From Pollenia angustigena (lineage: Eukaryota > Arthropoda > Insecta > Diptera > Polleniidae), in assembly GCA_930367215.1 (NCBI GenBank), contig OV884059.1, positions 16,578,945-16,642,944 on the forward strand: a DNA stretch of 64,000 nucleotides. The letters are read 5' to 3'. The notes beneath the pieces were generated by a model. That model did no database searches, was not told where the DNA came from, and saw only the letters and a program-made list of their open reading frames with translations. Positions 1-11,600 of this stretch are shown here, one piece after another. The first letter of the stretch is position 1. Every line of letters begins with the position of its first letter. The translations under genes were made by a program, and so were the position numbers.

Positions 1-559
1 AAAAATAAAACAAGAAAAAATTATTAAAAATTTTGAAAGAAAATTATTATTAATAAGTGTGTATACTTTGGGAGCTTCCGATGGATGTAAATTTCTATTT
101 CGACCCATCAATTCATCCAGCATTTGTCGCGCGGCATCCACCATTTTCAGATTTTACTTTGTGTAAAATTATGTATATTTATTTGTTAATAAACAATCTT
201 TTATTTTCTATTAATTTGCCAAGAAAATTTTTGTTACTTTACACGTTTTGCCGAATTTTGCTGCAGCTTGTGAAAAAAATTGATTTAACAAAGAACTCAC
301 AGAGCTGTATTCTTAGGTATTAAAACAATAAAAAGCAGAAGGGTTGTATTAAATAGGTACTTTATCAAGAATTTAGTACACAGCACAGTGAGGTCAATCG
401 CAAATTTAGTGAAGTAATTCTAAGAGAATCTTAATATTTGGTTGAATTTCTTCTTGAGTTTTGACTTTATACGCAATCACTTTGTCTCGTTAATTTAATT
501 GTTATTTACCTCAAACTCATCATTACGGTCGTCATTATGTGGCCCCTACACGTTGCGAC
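1..559. other. No recognisable feature
   Basis: AT-rich sequence with only short random frames; no repeat shared with the rest of the window was recognised. Confidence 0.4.
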
Positions 560-670
560 TAGAGAATGGTTACTGCATTCCAAAATCAATTTTTCGATTG
601 ACTATTTTTATTTCCATTTTTGAAATCGATTTATCGTACCTTAAAATTGATTTTAAAATCGGTGGTAGAT
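560..670. mobile_element. hAT-like element remnant (left end)
   Basis: TAGAGAATGGTTACTGCATT and the following TCGATT-rich sequence match the left end of the complete element at 9610 (TAGGGAATGGTAAATGGATT), continuing through TTTGCGAACTTATA. No right end was found nearby, so it is a degraded or truncated copy interrupted by the 688-820 insertion. Confidence 0.6.
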
Positions 671-687
671 AAATTTGCGAACTTATA

Positions 688-820
688 GGTTAGGTTAGGT
701 TAGGTTAAGAAGGGTTGTGCGCCCACAGGCACACCTCCACTCGGAGACCGAATACGATCCATTGTGATTCCCTTCAATGAAAATATGAAGTTAGAGAGAG
801 AGAGATAAGACGAAGTGAAG
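688..820 (-). mobile_element. Short retroposon-like insert with TTAGG repeat end
   Basis: Flanked by a 17-bp direct repeat (AAATTTGCGAACTTATA at 671-687; one mismatch at 821-837), indicating target duplication. The insert begins GGTTAGGTTAGGTTAGG, which is a short TTAGG array, and ends with a GA-rich stretch. Long duplications and a simple-repeat end fit a SINE or a truncated non-LTR element read on the minus strand (CCTAA tail). Confidence 0.6.
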
Positions 821-1163
821 AAACTTGCGAACTTATAACTTCTATCAGAATGGGGGATATACATTAGTTAAAATTCAAGCAGTAGATAGAATTTTTAGTT
901 CCATGTTTTGGAGAAAAGCCAAAGTTAAATTTTAATTGAAAATTAACGAAGTAAAAATAAGTGATAAATATTTGTAATTTGTTAAATTTACAATAATTAA
1001 TTTGTTAAATTAAAAAAATAAAGTTGTTAAATTAGAATAATTGAATTGTTAAACTCATTGAACTGAAAATGAATTTATTTTTAAAGTGAACAAAGCTTGT
1101 TTATTTTAAACATATAGTTTGAGAAATTAAAAGATTTCATTGCTGAAGCATATTAATACTTCC

Positions 1164-1276
1164 CCCCGTATTCACAAACTATTATTAAATTTAACAAACG
1201 TTTGTTAAGCAAAATGTTCCTTCAAAATTTGTTTTTAAACCTTTATTAAGTTTAAAATATTTATATGAATACAGAA
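1164..1276. mobile_element. Small hairpin MITE (GTATTCA-type ends)
   Basis: CCGTATTCACAAACTATTAT at the left pairs imperfectly with TTTATATGAATACAG at the right. Ends resemble those at 36672 and 41861. Imperfect, so moderate confidence. Confidence 0.4.
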
Positions 1277-1858
1277 GTTAATATTAAAGATCTCTTATTT
1301 TGTGTTCTTTATGAATTGCTTGCTATGCTTTGAATTCAAGTTTATAAAATAAATAAAATTGTATCTACTTCTTTTTACATTAATTTACTGCCTTTTTTTC
1401 TCGATGTATGTACTGTTTTTATGGATTTCATATCTGGCAAGCCTACATTTAGGACTGTTTTTTTCACTGTCCATTGATGACACAAGATATGCAGCGTTTA
1501 AAATTTTAAAGCGCAATGTGAATTTCTATAGAAAGCAACAATAAAGTTATGAAATATTTTTGACTTTGGTTGTCCTTTCAATGTAATTTTTGTCGTTGCG
1601 TTCCGTTTTACACAATTAGGGACATAAACAAGTTGTTTTCGGAGCGAATTCGGGCGAACCTGGAACAGAATAAAGTAGTTGTAGTAGCAGCTGAAGCTAA
1701 CGAATGCTCTGAAGCGCAATAAAGTTCAAAATTTCGAATGTTGTGCTTCTAATTCAACTGCAACGACCACTACAACTACGTATTCTGTTGACAATACAAC
1801 ACCATTCGTAACGTTGTACTACAGCGCCCATTCTGTTCCCCACCTAAATGTTATGAAT
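1277..1858. other. Unassigned stretch
   Basis: Short AT-rich frames only. 1740-1858 is more balanced in composition but has no recognisable product. Confidence 0.35.
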
Positions 1859-2976
1859 AGGGAAACCATAAATATGCAATTGCATGTTTTTCCTTGTGCG
1901 ACCAATGACGGCAAACACAATATATTTATCCGTTTTAGAGCTTCTTATGAATTTTGGCATCGATTTGGTAGTGAATGTTTTTGCATATTTTACGGTTCGC
2001 AGCATTTTTTTTTGCATACATATTTTTTAGGTTTTTAGCGCATATTTTGCCTTTTCAAGGCATATTTTGATACATATTACAATAACTTTTGCAGCTAATA
2101 ACTTTTTTTTTCTCGAAAATCTGTTACTTCAATTTCGACATCTGCATTTAATTTTTACTCTTAAATTGTAAGACAAAGAAGGTTGTCATTGAAGATAAAT
2201 GTAATGCAATTTGTATCTGGACCAATCTTTTAGTATTCCGATCGCCTCTTGAATCACTTTCTAAAATCATCTAACGATGACCATCCGTCCGCCTGGCTGG
2301 TTGTCTGTCCATGTTAGCCTTGTGCGCAAAGTACAAGTTTCAAATTTGTTGACAATTTGATTAAATATGGACGAAGTCTATGCAAATTGTGAGAATCGGA
2401 CTATAATTTCACATCCAAAATAGAGTCTTTGTGGCCGCAAGCTATTTAACTATGATGGTATTTAAATTAAATTCATCCCAAAAATATTTTACTGCATATT
2501 AAATTATTTTTGAAATGTTTTATCGGACAATCGGTTTTAATTGTTACCATTTGTTAACAATTTAGCGACCGTACCTAAAATCTATTTAAGACAAAAACCC
2601 ATGTGGATGTGAATATCTAGATAATACCTATTCGATGCAAACATCTCTTATATGAATTTGAACCTAATATGGGCTTAAGCGATAATATTTTAAGATTTTT
2701 GTTTAAATTTTGTTATTAACCTTAGAACACTAAATCCGGTCTGTGAGGCGACTCGATTTTTTTTTGTTTGCGATTTCTTACGAACGGTTACAAATATCAA
2801 CACGTGGTTTCGTGCCAACTCAGTCGGCAGCTGTATGAGCTTGTGTGCAGACTTTCATCGCGCTGTGTTTTCTGGTTTCGGAGATATTCACACCCTAGTC
2901 GCCTGTGAGGTGAGGTTTAGTATTAAAGGTAATTTTTTTGCAATAAATAACTGTTTCCCCACTTCTGAAGATCAGC

Positions 2977-3105
2977 AGAATGATACAGAACCAGAAGTTA
3001 AAAAAAGGTAAGAGAGCAACCTGTAAATTGTGCCCACCCAGAAAGAGACGAATGAGTATTTATTACTGCGCTAATTGCAACAAAACACTGCCAAGAACAT
3101 AGATC
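2977..3105 (+). pseudogene. piggyBac transposase C-terminal Cys-rich remnant
   Basis: One frame reads GKRATCKLCPPRKRRMSIYY followed by CANCNKTLPRT and a stop. The Cys-x2-Cys ... Cys-x2-Cys arrangement in a basic context matches the C-terminal zinc-binding domain of piggyBac transposases, and it lies inside an element with piggyBac ends and TTAA targets. The catalytic core is missing, so this is an internally deleted, inactive copy. Confidence 0.65.
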
Positions 3106-3300
3106 ACCAAATAGATTCGAATGTGATACTCGAAAAAATGTCTGACTTCATTTTTATGTGGGGAGCAAAATATATGTATGTATATGATATACAAAAAATT
3201 TTTTGTTTTTCTAAAAATACGTACAAATATCTATTTTTAAGTTTTTGAACTAAAATTTAATTTATTTTTATTAATTTTAAAAAATTAACTCTTAAAAAAA

Positions 3301-4488
3301 AACAAGTAAGAGTGCTATATTCCGCTGTGCCGAATCTTATATACCCTTCACCATTGTGCGAGTAGAATAGAGAGCAACTAAATAATTTTTACATATACAT
3401 ACATACATATTTACAATACTTACAACTTCATTATAAATGAAATTTAAAAAGCGATAATTGGTAAATATTTTTTATTATGAAATAATAAAGAAGGGTGATA
3501 ACGAAAATCATATTGGGCATTATGCTAGTATATGTAAACAAATACGAAGGGGGGTCGAGGGGATAGGAAGAAGAGACGACAACCGGATTTGAACTTCGCT
3601 TTGCATAAGGACCCAGAATATATAAACTTTATAGGGTGTAGGACCTTCGGTGAAGGGTATAAAAAACAATCTTAATTATAAAAAGAGTAATTTTTGGGAT
3701 TTCAGTATTTTGGTCATAACTCTGCTATTTCTTAACCGATTTGACAGATTTATATACCGACGTGTTAAAGAAGAAATTTGCCAGTTATTTTGGCTATAAA
3801 ACGTGGACTCGGGAAGATCTATGGTTCCTGAAAATGGGTATTTTTCAAAAAAAATTAATATTTTGGTCATAACTTTTTCGTATCTGAACCGATTTTCCCG
3901 AGTTTTTCAGAAAATATTTTTTTTTTAAAATTTCCGATCTTCTGATATATAAGGCGTAACCATAGGTCATATTACAGTCAAAAAATTGAGGTTTTTATAC
4001 AATTTTTAATACTTTTTGTATGAGAGGTACCACGCCTACTTCTCCAATCCCGCCCACATTTTGTAGGATGGTGTACATTTATAACCTAAATGTTTGTACC
4101 TAATTTTAAAGCTTTGGCTCTTGCCGTTCTCCAGATATACAGAAAAAAGTAATACAAATACAAAAACCACAAGGGATTTTTTGGAAAAATTAGAGGCAGT
4201 CGTGGTTTTTTGGTCATATCTCAGCCATTGTTGGACCGATCTGGCTGAATTTCAATAGCAAGAAATGGTGGACTATATGTGACATAAATGTAAAACAACG
4301 TAGCTGCTATCATGTCTGGAGTCTCCGGAAAACACATATCAAACGTAAGACGGACGGATGGACGGATATCGTTAAATCAACTTCTCTCCTCATAAGGACC
4401 CAGAATATATATCAATATTGTAGAAATTACAAACGGAATGACAAACTTATATATACCCTTTTCCACCTGTGGTGAAGGGTATAAAAAT
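3301..4488. repeat. Dispersed repeat (family B) nested in the piggyBac-like element
   Basis: Starts AACAAGTAAGAGTGCTATAT and ends GGTGAAGGGTATAAAAA. An internal GGTGAAGGGTATAAAAAA at 3650-3667 suggests two units. Contains CGGACGGATGGACGGATATC, also typical of family A repeats (43413). No protein coding was recognised. Start and end motifs (ACAAGTAAG / GGTATAAAAA) are shared with family A, so the two may be related. Confidence 0.6.
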
Positions 4489-4859
4489 GTGTTCCTTTTA
4501 ATGCCAATTTTTTTATTTAATATATCAAAAAATTAATGAATTCCTTTTTGGTTTGTTAATAATGAATTGTATTCTATACGATGACCTTTTTTTTAATAAA
4601 AACAACTTTTTCAAAAATACTAATTTTGTGTTTTTTAAAAAAGGAGCCTTACAGGCGAGGTTTACTATTAACGTGTAAAAAAATAGGTTTAGTTTTCTAG
4701 GGTTAAATTATTGAACATTGTGTCTTCAAATGATCAATTTTTAATTTTAAGGGCATATTTTTAACCTTCTTCAGAGCATATTTTCCAGTTTTCAGTGCAT
4801 ATTTAATGCACATAAAACGCGTTTTTTAAAGCATATTTCTTGTTTCCCTGGTTATGAAT

Positions 4860-6100
4860 TTGTCTTGGATCGTTCAAACCAAATGAAAAAATGAACCCAA
4901 GGTGAAAAAAACTCGACGCAAGCCGAAACGTCGCAAAGCGAAGCACGATTTTCTATACATTTGTATTGATTTTCATTTAATTGGTTCCGAGATTCATAAT
5001 TTTAGCTGATTTGATAGACTTTGTAACGAATAATTTTATTTTAGTTCTTCAAATAAAGCTAAAGCTTTCTGTTAAATCTTCAATCCAAATAGAAAGAAAT
5101 GGCTCCATTTTTTGTATGCAGTTTTAAACCAGTTGCAATCAGCAGACAACCTTCACATACATATTTGCATTAGACTTAAACGGGAAATCCCCTTTTTCTG
5201 TTTAAGCTTTGTACAAACATTTTTGTATTAACGACGCAAATCGAAACACTGGCGACGCAACTTCGAAACCATGCGACCAAAGTGAAACAAAATTGACGCA
5301 ACTTAGAAATCACAGAAATTTTAAAAAGACGCAACTTCGAAAACGGCGCAAACCGGTGTACATACATGGCAAATGACAAAAATTGGGTCGATTTATTTGG
5401 ATATATTTTTTTTAAGATTAAGGATCTGAATTTTCACCTATATTACCCACTTGCATACATATTCCGGTATGTGATGGAAATCGATCGATTTCAAAACGAC
5501 CGTTTTTAAAGGGTGTGATGAATTTCGATCGATTTGAAAATGCCTATCTGAATTAAAGTCTTAATTTTTTGCTCAGAATACAGTCAAACTAACATATATA
5601 ATTTAAAAGAATAGATACAAGAAGAAACAAGAAACGTATTAAAATCCATTTTCAAAGATACTGAAAGCTACATAAACGATTTCAAATCGTTTTCCATTTC
5701 ATGCCTAATTAAGTGAAAAAACTATTTTTTTTTGTTTTGTTGATAACAAATAAAAAACAATATATATAGCTTTATTTATTTACTTTTAATAATAAGATTA
5801 TTTACTTTTTTATAACAATCATTAGTTTTAATTGTCTAAAATTCCAATTCACTTGAGTTGCAATAACGCCTAAAATATTGTTAATATTACTTTACAGACG
5901 ACTGCAGTCTTTAAAGCTTTCTTTGTAAACTTTCCTTATTGTGTATGTTTTGTTCTTTTTTCTAATTAAATTTTTGATTTTAATTTATTAATTTAATTAA
6001 AATTGGGATTTGCTTGAATTAAATAAGTAAAAAAAATTTATTATAATTTTTATATTTTAAATACAAACATGTAGTTTATAAATTGTTTTGTTTCTTTCGT
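4860..6100. other. AT-rich stretch without recognised gene
   Basis: Contains short repeated GACGCAA/CGAAAC words at 4910-5350 and ATCGATCGATTT words at 5480-5540, possibly old transposon subterminal repeats; no ends could be paired. Confidence 0.35.
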
Positions 6101-6218
6101 ACGGCCAATTTCACCAAGTTCCGTTATAATTAACTACCAGTTATAACTGTCAAAATGTACTGTTAACTGGAAGCTAATGTAATTGTTAGTTTTAACTGAA
6201 CTTGGTGAAATTGGCCGT
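6101..6218. mobile_element. Palindromic MITE (GGCCAATTTCACC ends)
   Basis: ACGGCCAATTTCACCAAGTT is mirrored by AACTTGGTGAAATTGGCCGT. Interior GTTATAACTG words recur in the copy at 6843-7269 and near 61030-61085. Confidence 0.75.
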
Positions 6219-6435
6219 TAATATTTTGCTTTGTATAACATAAGTTTATTGTATATTTGCTAAAATTCAACCATTTGTTTTCTGAACTTTCTACATAAAC
6301 GTATTTTAAAATTTAGCAATTGTATTTAAGAAATTTTTTTAATTACAGCCAAAGAAAAAAAAATATGCTCAATAAATGAAATGTAAACAACTTATTCTTC
6401 AAGAAAAAGCTTGAAAAACTTGCCATGATAATTAT

Positions 6436-6654
6436 CAGGGGTGTGCTGGAAATCGTAAACGTAAAACGCAAGAATTTTAAAAGTCGTTTTTTAATAAGAT
6501 TTCTGTAATAAAAGAATTTAATGGCAAATATTATACAAATATTTCTCTTTTAAACAGAATTTTATAACAAAAATTATAAAAACTAGATTGAAAGTGTATT
6601 AAAACAACTTCCAAATTCTTGAGTTTTACGTTTTCGATTTCCAACACACCCCTG
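6436..6654. mobile_element. Hairpin MITE (CAGGGGTGTG ends)
   Basis: CAGGGGTGTGCTGGAAATCG mirrored by CGATTTCCAACACACCCCTG; the arms continue imperfectly (GTAAACGTAAAAC / GTTTTACGTTTTC). No coding. Confidence 0.75.
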
Positions 6655-6700
6655 TATAATTTAATTTATATTTATTAATAATTCCGAAATTTCAAACTAG

Positions 6701-6827
6701 GGGCCTATTTCACCAACTGTATTTAAATATCCATTCATATTTTCATATAGATTTTAATATAATTTTGTTTTTGTTTTGTCATGAAAAACAAAAGTTGATA
6801 TTTAAATACAATTGGTGAAATAGGCAC
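6701..6827. mobile_element. Hairpin MITE (GCCTATTTCACC ends, A/C core)
   Basis: GGCCTATTTCACCAACTGTA mirrored by ACAATTGGTGAAATAGGC. The centre carries AATTTTGTTTTTGTTTTG, the core shared with other hairpins in this window. Confidence 0.75.
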
Positions 6828-6842
6828 TTAGTTTTAACTCTA

Positions 6843-7269
6843 ACGGTCAATTACAAAAAGTTCAGTTATAATTAACTATTAATGGTGGCTATTCCAAAAT
6901 ACGCGTCGAAGAAGTGAACATTTACATAAAAACAAAAACAAAACAAAACTAAATTGACGAAAATTGTGTTTGTTATCTATACACTACAATTTACGCGAGA
7001 GTTGTAACGCGTTTCTTTCTCTTTTAAAAACTGTAAATTTTGTATGACAAACAAAAACAATTTTTGTCAATTTGATTTTGTTTTGTTTTTGTTTTCATGT
7101 AAATGTTCACTTCTTCGAAGCGTATTTTGGAATAGCCACCAATATAACTGTCAGTTAACAATAGTTAAACAGTCAGTTATAGTAATAGTTAAATCGCAAC
7201 CCTAGGAAAAGATAGATCCTTGTTGTCCTAAGGTCGCGAGTTATAACTGAACTTGGTGAAATTGATCGA
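6843..7269. mobile_element. Second GGCCAATTTCACC-type MITE, interrupted
   Basis: Left part ACGGTCAATTACAAAAAGTT and right part TGAACTTGGTGAAATTGATCG match the 6101-6218 element. A 257-bp hairpin (6884-7140) is inserted within. Confidence 0.6.
6884..7140. mobile_element. Hairpin MITE (GGTGGCTATTCC ends), long arms
   Basis: GGTGGCTATTCCAAAATACG mirrored by CGTATTTTGGAATAGCCACC. The arms extend about 80 bases and include the A/C core AAAACAAAAACAAAACAAAA and its complement. AAT flanks both sides. Confidence 0.8.
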
Positions 7270-7297
7270 AAAAGGAATTTAAATTTTTTTTAAATTA

Positions 7298-7438
7298 ATA
7301 GCCTATTTCCGATGTGCGAAAGAATTCCTTCTTTCGAACAATTACATTTAAAACAAAAACAAATTTTAAAAATTTTGTTTTTGTTTTTAATGTATTTGTA
7401 CGAAAGAAAGAATTCTTTCGCACATCGGAAATGGGCAG
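7298..7438. mobile_element. Hairpin MITE in TTA duplication, A/C core
   Basis: TTA at 7295-7297 and 7439-7441. GCCTATTTCCGATGTGCGAA is mirrored by TTCGCACATCGGAAATGGGC. The loop is AAAACAAAAACAAATTTTAA and complement. The arms contain GAAAGAATTC words. Confidence 0.8.
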
Positions 7439-7859
7439 TTAATTTATTCAGCAAATTTTATGGAAAATACCAACAACAAATTTTTTTAAGTACATAAAAG
7501 ATATTTAATAATTTTGAAATAAACTTTAAAAAAGGTTTACATATAACCATCTCGAAATACACACAATACAATTCTAAAAAGTTTAAACAAATTCAAACAC
7601 TAGAATAAAATTTGATTATTTAAAGCTTTCAAAGAAAATCTTTTTGAAGGTTTTTGAATTATAAAATCTAAAATCTCTTGAATATATTTTAAATTAGAAA
7701 GTTTTGAAATACAATTAGAAATGGCTTAGTTTTGTTATTTATCAATCAGCTTTCAGAAAAAATCTTTGCCTTAAAAAAATAGTGTATATAGTTTTTTTCT
7801 TTTCTTTTACATTTATAGAATTTATAAATTTTTTTTTTTTAATTATAATAGTTGGTTTT

Positions 7860-7865
7860 TTTATT
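7860..7865 (-). terminator. Candidate poly(A) signal for Ctr1A
   Basis: TTTATT on the plus strand reads AATAAA on the minus strand, about 590 bases downstream of the Ctr1A stop. Other A-rich hexamers occur in this AT-rich region, so the site is only a candidate. Confidence 0.35.
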
Positions 7866-7887
7866 TATGGTAATTTTTTTTTCATAT

Positions 7888-8397
7888 TTATATAATATTT
7901 TTTACAAATTCACAGTTTTCATCATAAAAATATCTTAAACTTAGTCTTAAGAAAATTTTAATATTTCGACAATTTGAGCAATTAGCACCGACGTTACCAC
8001 ACCTATTGACATTGATAATAATCGATGGAATTATAAAAGTTTTAGTAGTCATGCCATTTAAATGTCCAATAGTTGTGGCCATATTATCGATGATAATTGT
8101 ATCATTTTTAATATTATTATAATTGTAATCATCATTATCATTGTTTTTATTTTGAACTCTTGGAATTCTTTGTGTTTTAAATTCATAAAAATTATAATCT
8201 AGATGTTGTCTATTACATTGCAATTGCTGTTCTGGCTGTTTCGACTTATCATTGTCACAGTTTTTTTTTATTGCCTTGGCTTTAAATTTATTGTTGTAAA
8301 TTTTTAAGTTATTATCCTCTGTTGCGGATTTAATCATCGACATTTCCGTTTGTTTTGTGGTTGACAATGATGTCCTTTCTGCTGCTGACACGGCCAT
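7888..8397 (-). other. Long open frame in the probable Ctr1A 3' UTR
   Basis: A 169-codon ATG-initiated frame starts 57 bases after the Ctr1A stop, in the same reading frame as exon 4 but separated by TAG and a TGA (8434-8436). The product is Asn/Lys/Asp-rich (KNNDNDDYNYNN) with no recognised domain, membrane segment or signal peptide. An AATAAA on the minus strand at 7860-7865 lies about 22 bases past its stop and could end the Ctr1A transcript. Most likely 3' UTR that happens to be open, but the length is unusual in such AT-rich DNA. A second cistron or an unannotated exon remains possible. Confidence 0.4.
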
Positions 8398-8454
8398 CGT
8401 TGACGATAAATGTCTATTGATTAATGCAATATATCAGACATATATTGCACATTG

Positions 8455-8656
8455 CTAGTGACAATGTTCAGTGACATCAACAATCACTGATTTCTTCCAA
8501 CAGAACAGGAAATAACCGACACCGGCGCCCAAGACTACCGCAACACAAAGCCAAACATTGTAAGTCATAAAAATCAACATCAACAGGAATGATAAAGTCA
8601 CCTGCACTAGGTGTAATAATGTTTGGAAGATATGATTCAGCGAAAACATGGTAGGA
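8455..8656 (-). CDS. Ctr1A: Ctr1A coding exon 4 (TM2, TM3, HCH tail)
   Basis: Acceptor CTGCAG precedes 8656. Encodes [15 protein letters not shown], then TM2 with [10 protein letters not shown]3 with GAGVGYFLF, and VDVTEHCH followed by TAG at 8455-8457. This block is close to the C-terminal half of animal CTR1 proteins, so the assignment is firm although it lies 26.8 kb from exon 3. The open frame continuing upstream to 8697 is intron read-through. Confidence 0.95.
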
Positions 8657-11600
8657 CTGCAGTAATACACATTATGGGAGGGAAAAATATAGAACAAGAA
8701 AGTTTAATTAATATGTGCTTTAACTTTAAAAAATAAATTATTAAGAAAAATTTAAATTTACATAGATATGTACAATAGGTCTGTTCAATAACTAAGAATT
8801 ATTTAAAATTTGCAAAAAATGTTTACACGTCGTAAAAAAGAGGGGAGATAGTGTGCCATTCAGTCAAGAATGAAAAGTTATCAGTAGATCTTAATACATT
8901 CCATGTTGTAAAATTACTTTCTTATTAAAAATTATTTAATAAAAATTAATTTGAGGAACTTAAGTCTGATTAAAATGTAAAAATTTGGATTAAAACCCGT
9001 AAAAACAGTTTAATAAAATAACCACAATACCAATTAAAGTTGTTTATGTTTACAAAAAGTCCACGTTTGGGTTATTTTATAAAAGTTTTTTTTTAACATT
9101 ATTATTAAAATTAAAGAAGACATTGACCATAATCCCCAGGGTATTTTTAGGGAAAAAAGATTGGTTTCGCTGGGGATAATAAATAATGTATTGGCAAGAC
9201 TGACTTGGTCAATATTTGGTTATTAATTCAAGTCTTTTTTATTCCAAGACATACGCTGGTGGTTCGAAAACCTTTTTAAGAGCTTACAGAAAAAGATTTG
9301 TTCTAAAATGCTATTGTATATGAAAAATTTTAATTTTGAAATGAAAATTAGGTGAATATTTACGTATTTTTAGATAATATATTGAAAATGAGATATAATT
9401 TTGAAAATTCCCTACATTTGCCTTAAAATAAAAAATCTGTCCTTTTTTCCCTACGCTTGAAATTTTTCGAAAAAATCCCTACAAAAAGGGAACATTCCCT
9501 ACATTTGGCATCACTGGTAACGGTACTGACTATGAATGAAGAAATGTTATTTTATATTAGCACGTTTTTTTATTATTACATGATATTATCAATTCAATAT
9601 ACTATCCGCTAGGGAATGGTAAATGGATTCCAAAATTTCGATTTTTCGATCGACTTTTTTATATCGGTTTTTGAAAACGATTAATCGAACCTTAAAATCG
9701 ATTTCAAAATCGTTTAATATTAATTTGCAAACTTATACCGTATTTCACAAAGAGAAACTGAGATTTTTACAGTGGGAAGATATACAGCCCAATTATGAAT
9801 AAAAATTCCCCGGGAGTTTTCTCCCTTTTCCCATTTTTCCTATGTTAATTCAATTGTAAAAATGGGAAAAGGGAAAAAAACTCCCGGGGAATTGTTATTC
9901 ATAATTGGGCTGATTAATTTACACAATGAAATGTGTAAATTTTGAGATGGCCTTTAGAGGAACAAGTGCATGTACATTTCACATATTAAAATTGTATTCT
10001 TGTATAGTCAATCAGTCCTGTCACACAAATTAATTTTCCGATCGAAAGTGGAAGTGATTTCGTATCATGCTTCACATTAAACGAAATCACTTTTGATCGG
10101 AATTGATTTCTGTGACACGTCTGAATGTAAGGATAGTATTTCAAAGTATTATGAAAATATTTAGTTCCTGATCGGTGGCGACTGTTTCTTTGCTAAGTTA
10201 CTATTAAGTTAGTTTTAGAAAACAAACGTTTGCATGTTAATGATGCCAGAAAGATGCAGAGATATTTCCTTGTAATTTCGTATTTGATAGGATAAATTAC
10301 ATACTTTTTGTTTTTTCACTCTGCTTATAACTAGATTTAAATAACGTTCGCACACTGGTCTGTTTGAATATAAGTGTTTCTATAATATATATGTATGTTG
10401 ATTTTCACGAAGCTGACTTTCATGTTTGGTTCGGTACGATATGTTTAGGACCGTTTTCAAGAACAAGAGCCCATATATTAAAGTTGGAAGTATACCAAGG
10501 CTACTAATAGATAAATGCGTAAAACCACAACTTTAGACTTAGAAAACTGTATAAGCATACGTACAGACGTATGTACGCTAGGGTGGTTACAAGAAATCAA
10601 TGTTGAATTTTCGGCGCAACTCTCTAATATGTGCCAATAGCATAGAAAATGCGATTGACAAAGTTTCAGCCCACTCGGATAACGCTAACATGTGCCTCAT
10701 TGAGAATAAATTAAGGAAAAACAGCGATTTTTCACTAAAATTCGTTTTTGTTTGCCTTTATAACCGAAACCATTCATTTTAGGAACCTGAGTCGAGTCTT
10801 GTTTTATAGGAAATTTTATTCTTATTAATTTTGATATTGATAGTTTTGTTTCTTATACCAATAGATAAAGTGTACGCACACAAAAAAATAATTTTTATTG
10901 TTCATGTTAAAAATTGCCAAAATGTTGATAAATTAAAAAAAAATCGATTTTAAAAGCCCAATAATCGATTTCCGTATAAAATCGCACACGTAAATTCGGT
11001 TGCCAAAAATCGATTTTCTTTACCACAAAATCGATTTTCGATTGGAATCGAAATCGATTTACCATTCCCTACTATCCGCGTGTTGCAAGCAAACATCATC
11101 AAAAAATTTAAACAAATAATAAAATGGAAGAGGACCAAATATACGAATATGAATTAATACCTGGATTTAGGGCAACCAGCAAAAAAAGAAAATTACATGA
11201 GCAATAACGCCATAATGGCTTTATTTCAATCCTTACACTGAAAGAAAAATGCTTCGTATATTTAATGAATCATTTTCATAAAAAAAATTTCCTTGGGTAA
11301 ATGAAAATTTTCATTGTCTAAATGGAATTTCATAGTTATAATGAAATATTTTCGTAAAATTCGCTCCATTGGATTTCGTAATTACGTTAAAAATTTTCAT
11401 TGGATATATGAAAACTTAAGTTTGTCCAAGTTAAACAAAAAATTTTAGTTGGGAACATAAAAAAACAATATACAAACATAAATATATTCATAAATTAATA
11501 CAAAATTATAGTTTCCTTAAAAAAATATTAAAAATTTGGATTAAAAACCATAAATAGTTCAATAAAATAACCACAATACTAATAATTGTTAAAGCTAAGG

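Larger units (their letters stand above)
2720..4702 (+). mobile_element. piggyBac-like element nested in family C
   Basis: TTAA at 2716-2719 and 4703-4706 flanks ends CCTTAGAACACTAAATC and GTTTAGTTTTCTAGGG. TTAA targets and CCYTAGAA ends are diagnostic of piggyBac transposons. Subterminal TGTGAGGCGA / GGCGAGGTTTACTATTAA motifs recur in opposite orientation. It encloses a Cys-rich coding remnant at about 2980-3105 and is itself interrupted by a second repeat from 3301. Confidence 0.8.
1859..4850 (+). mobile_element. TIR element with 9-bp target duplication (family C, copy 1)
   Basis: Ends AGGGAAACCATAAATATGC and GCATATTTCTTGTTTCCCTG are inverted. GTTATGAAT flanks both sides (1850-1858 and 4851-4859). 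Homologous copies lie at 23244 (left end) and 25292-26458 (complete, opposite orientation, about 1.17 kb). The extra length here is due to nested insertions at 2720-4702. A 9-bp duplication suggests a MULE-like origin (inference); no transposase was seen. Confidence 0.8.
9610..11071. mobile_element. hAT-like element, 8-bp TSD CTATCCGC
   Basis: CTATCCGC at 9602-9609 and 11072-11079. Ends TAGGGAATGGTAAATGGATT and AAATCGATTTACCATTCCCTA are inverted. Subterminal AAAATCGATTTT words fill both arms. Hosts a palindromic MITE (9785-9912) and a small hairpin (10019-10118). No intact transposase. Confidence 0.85.
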
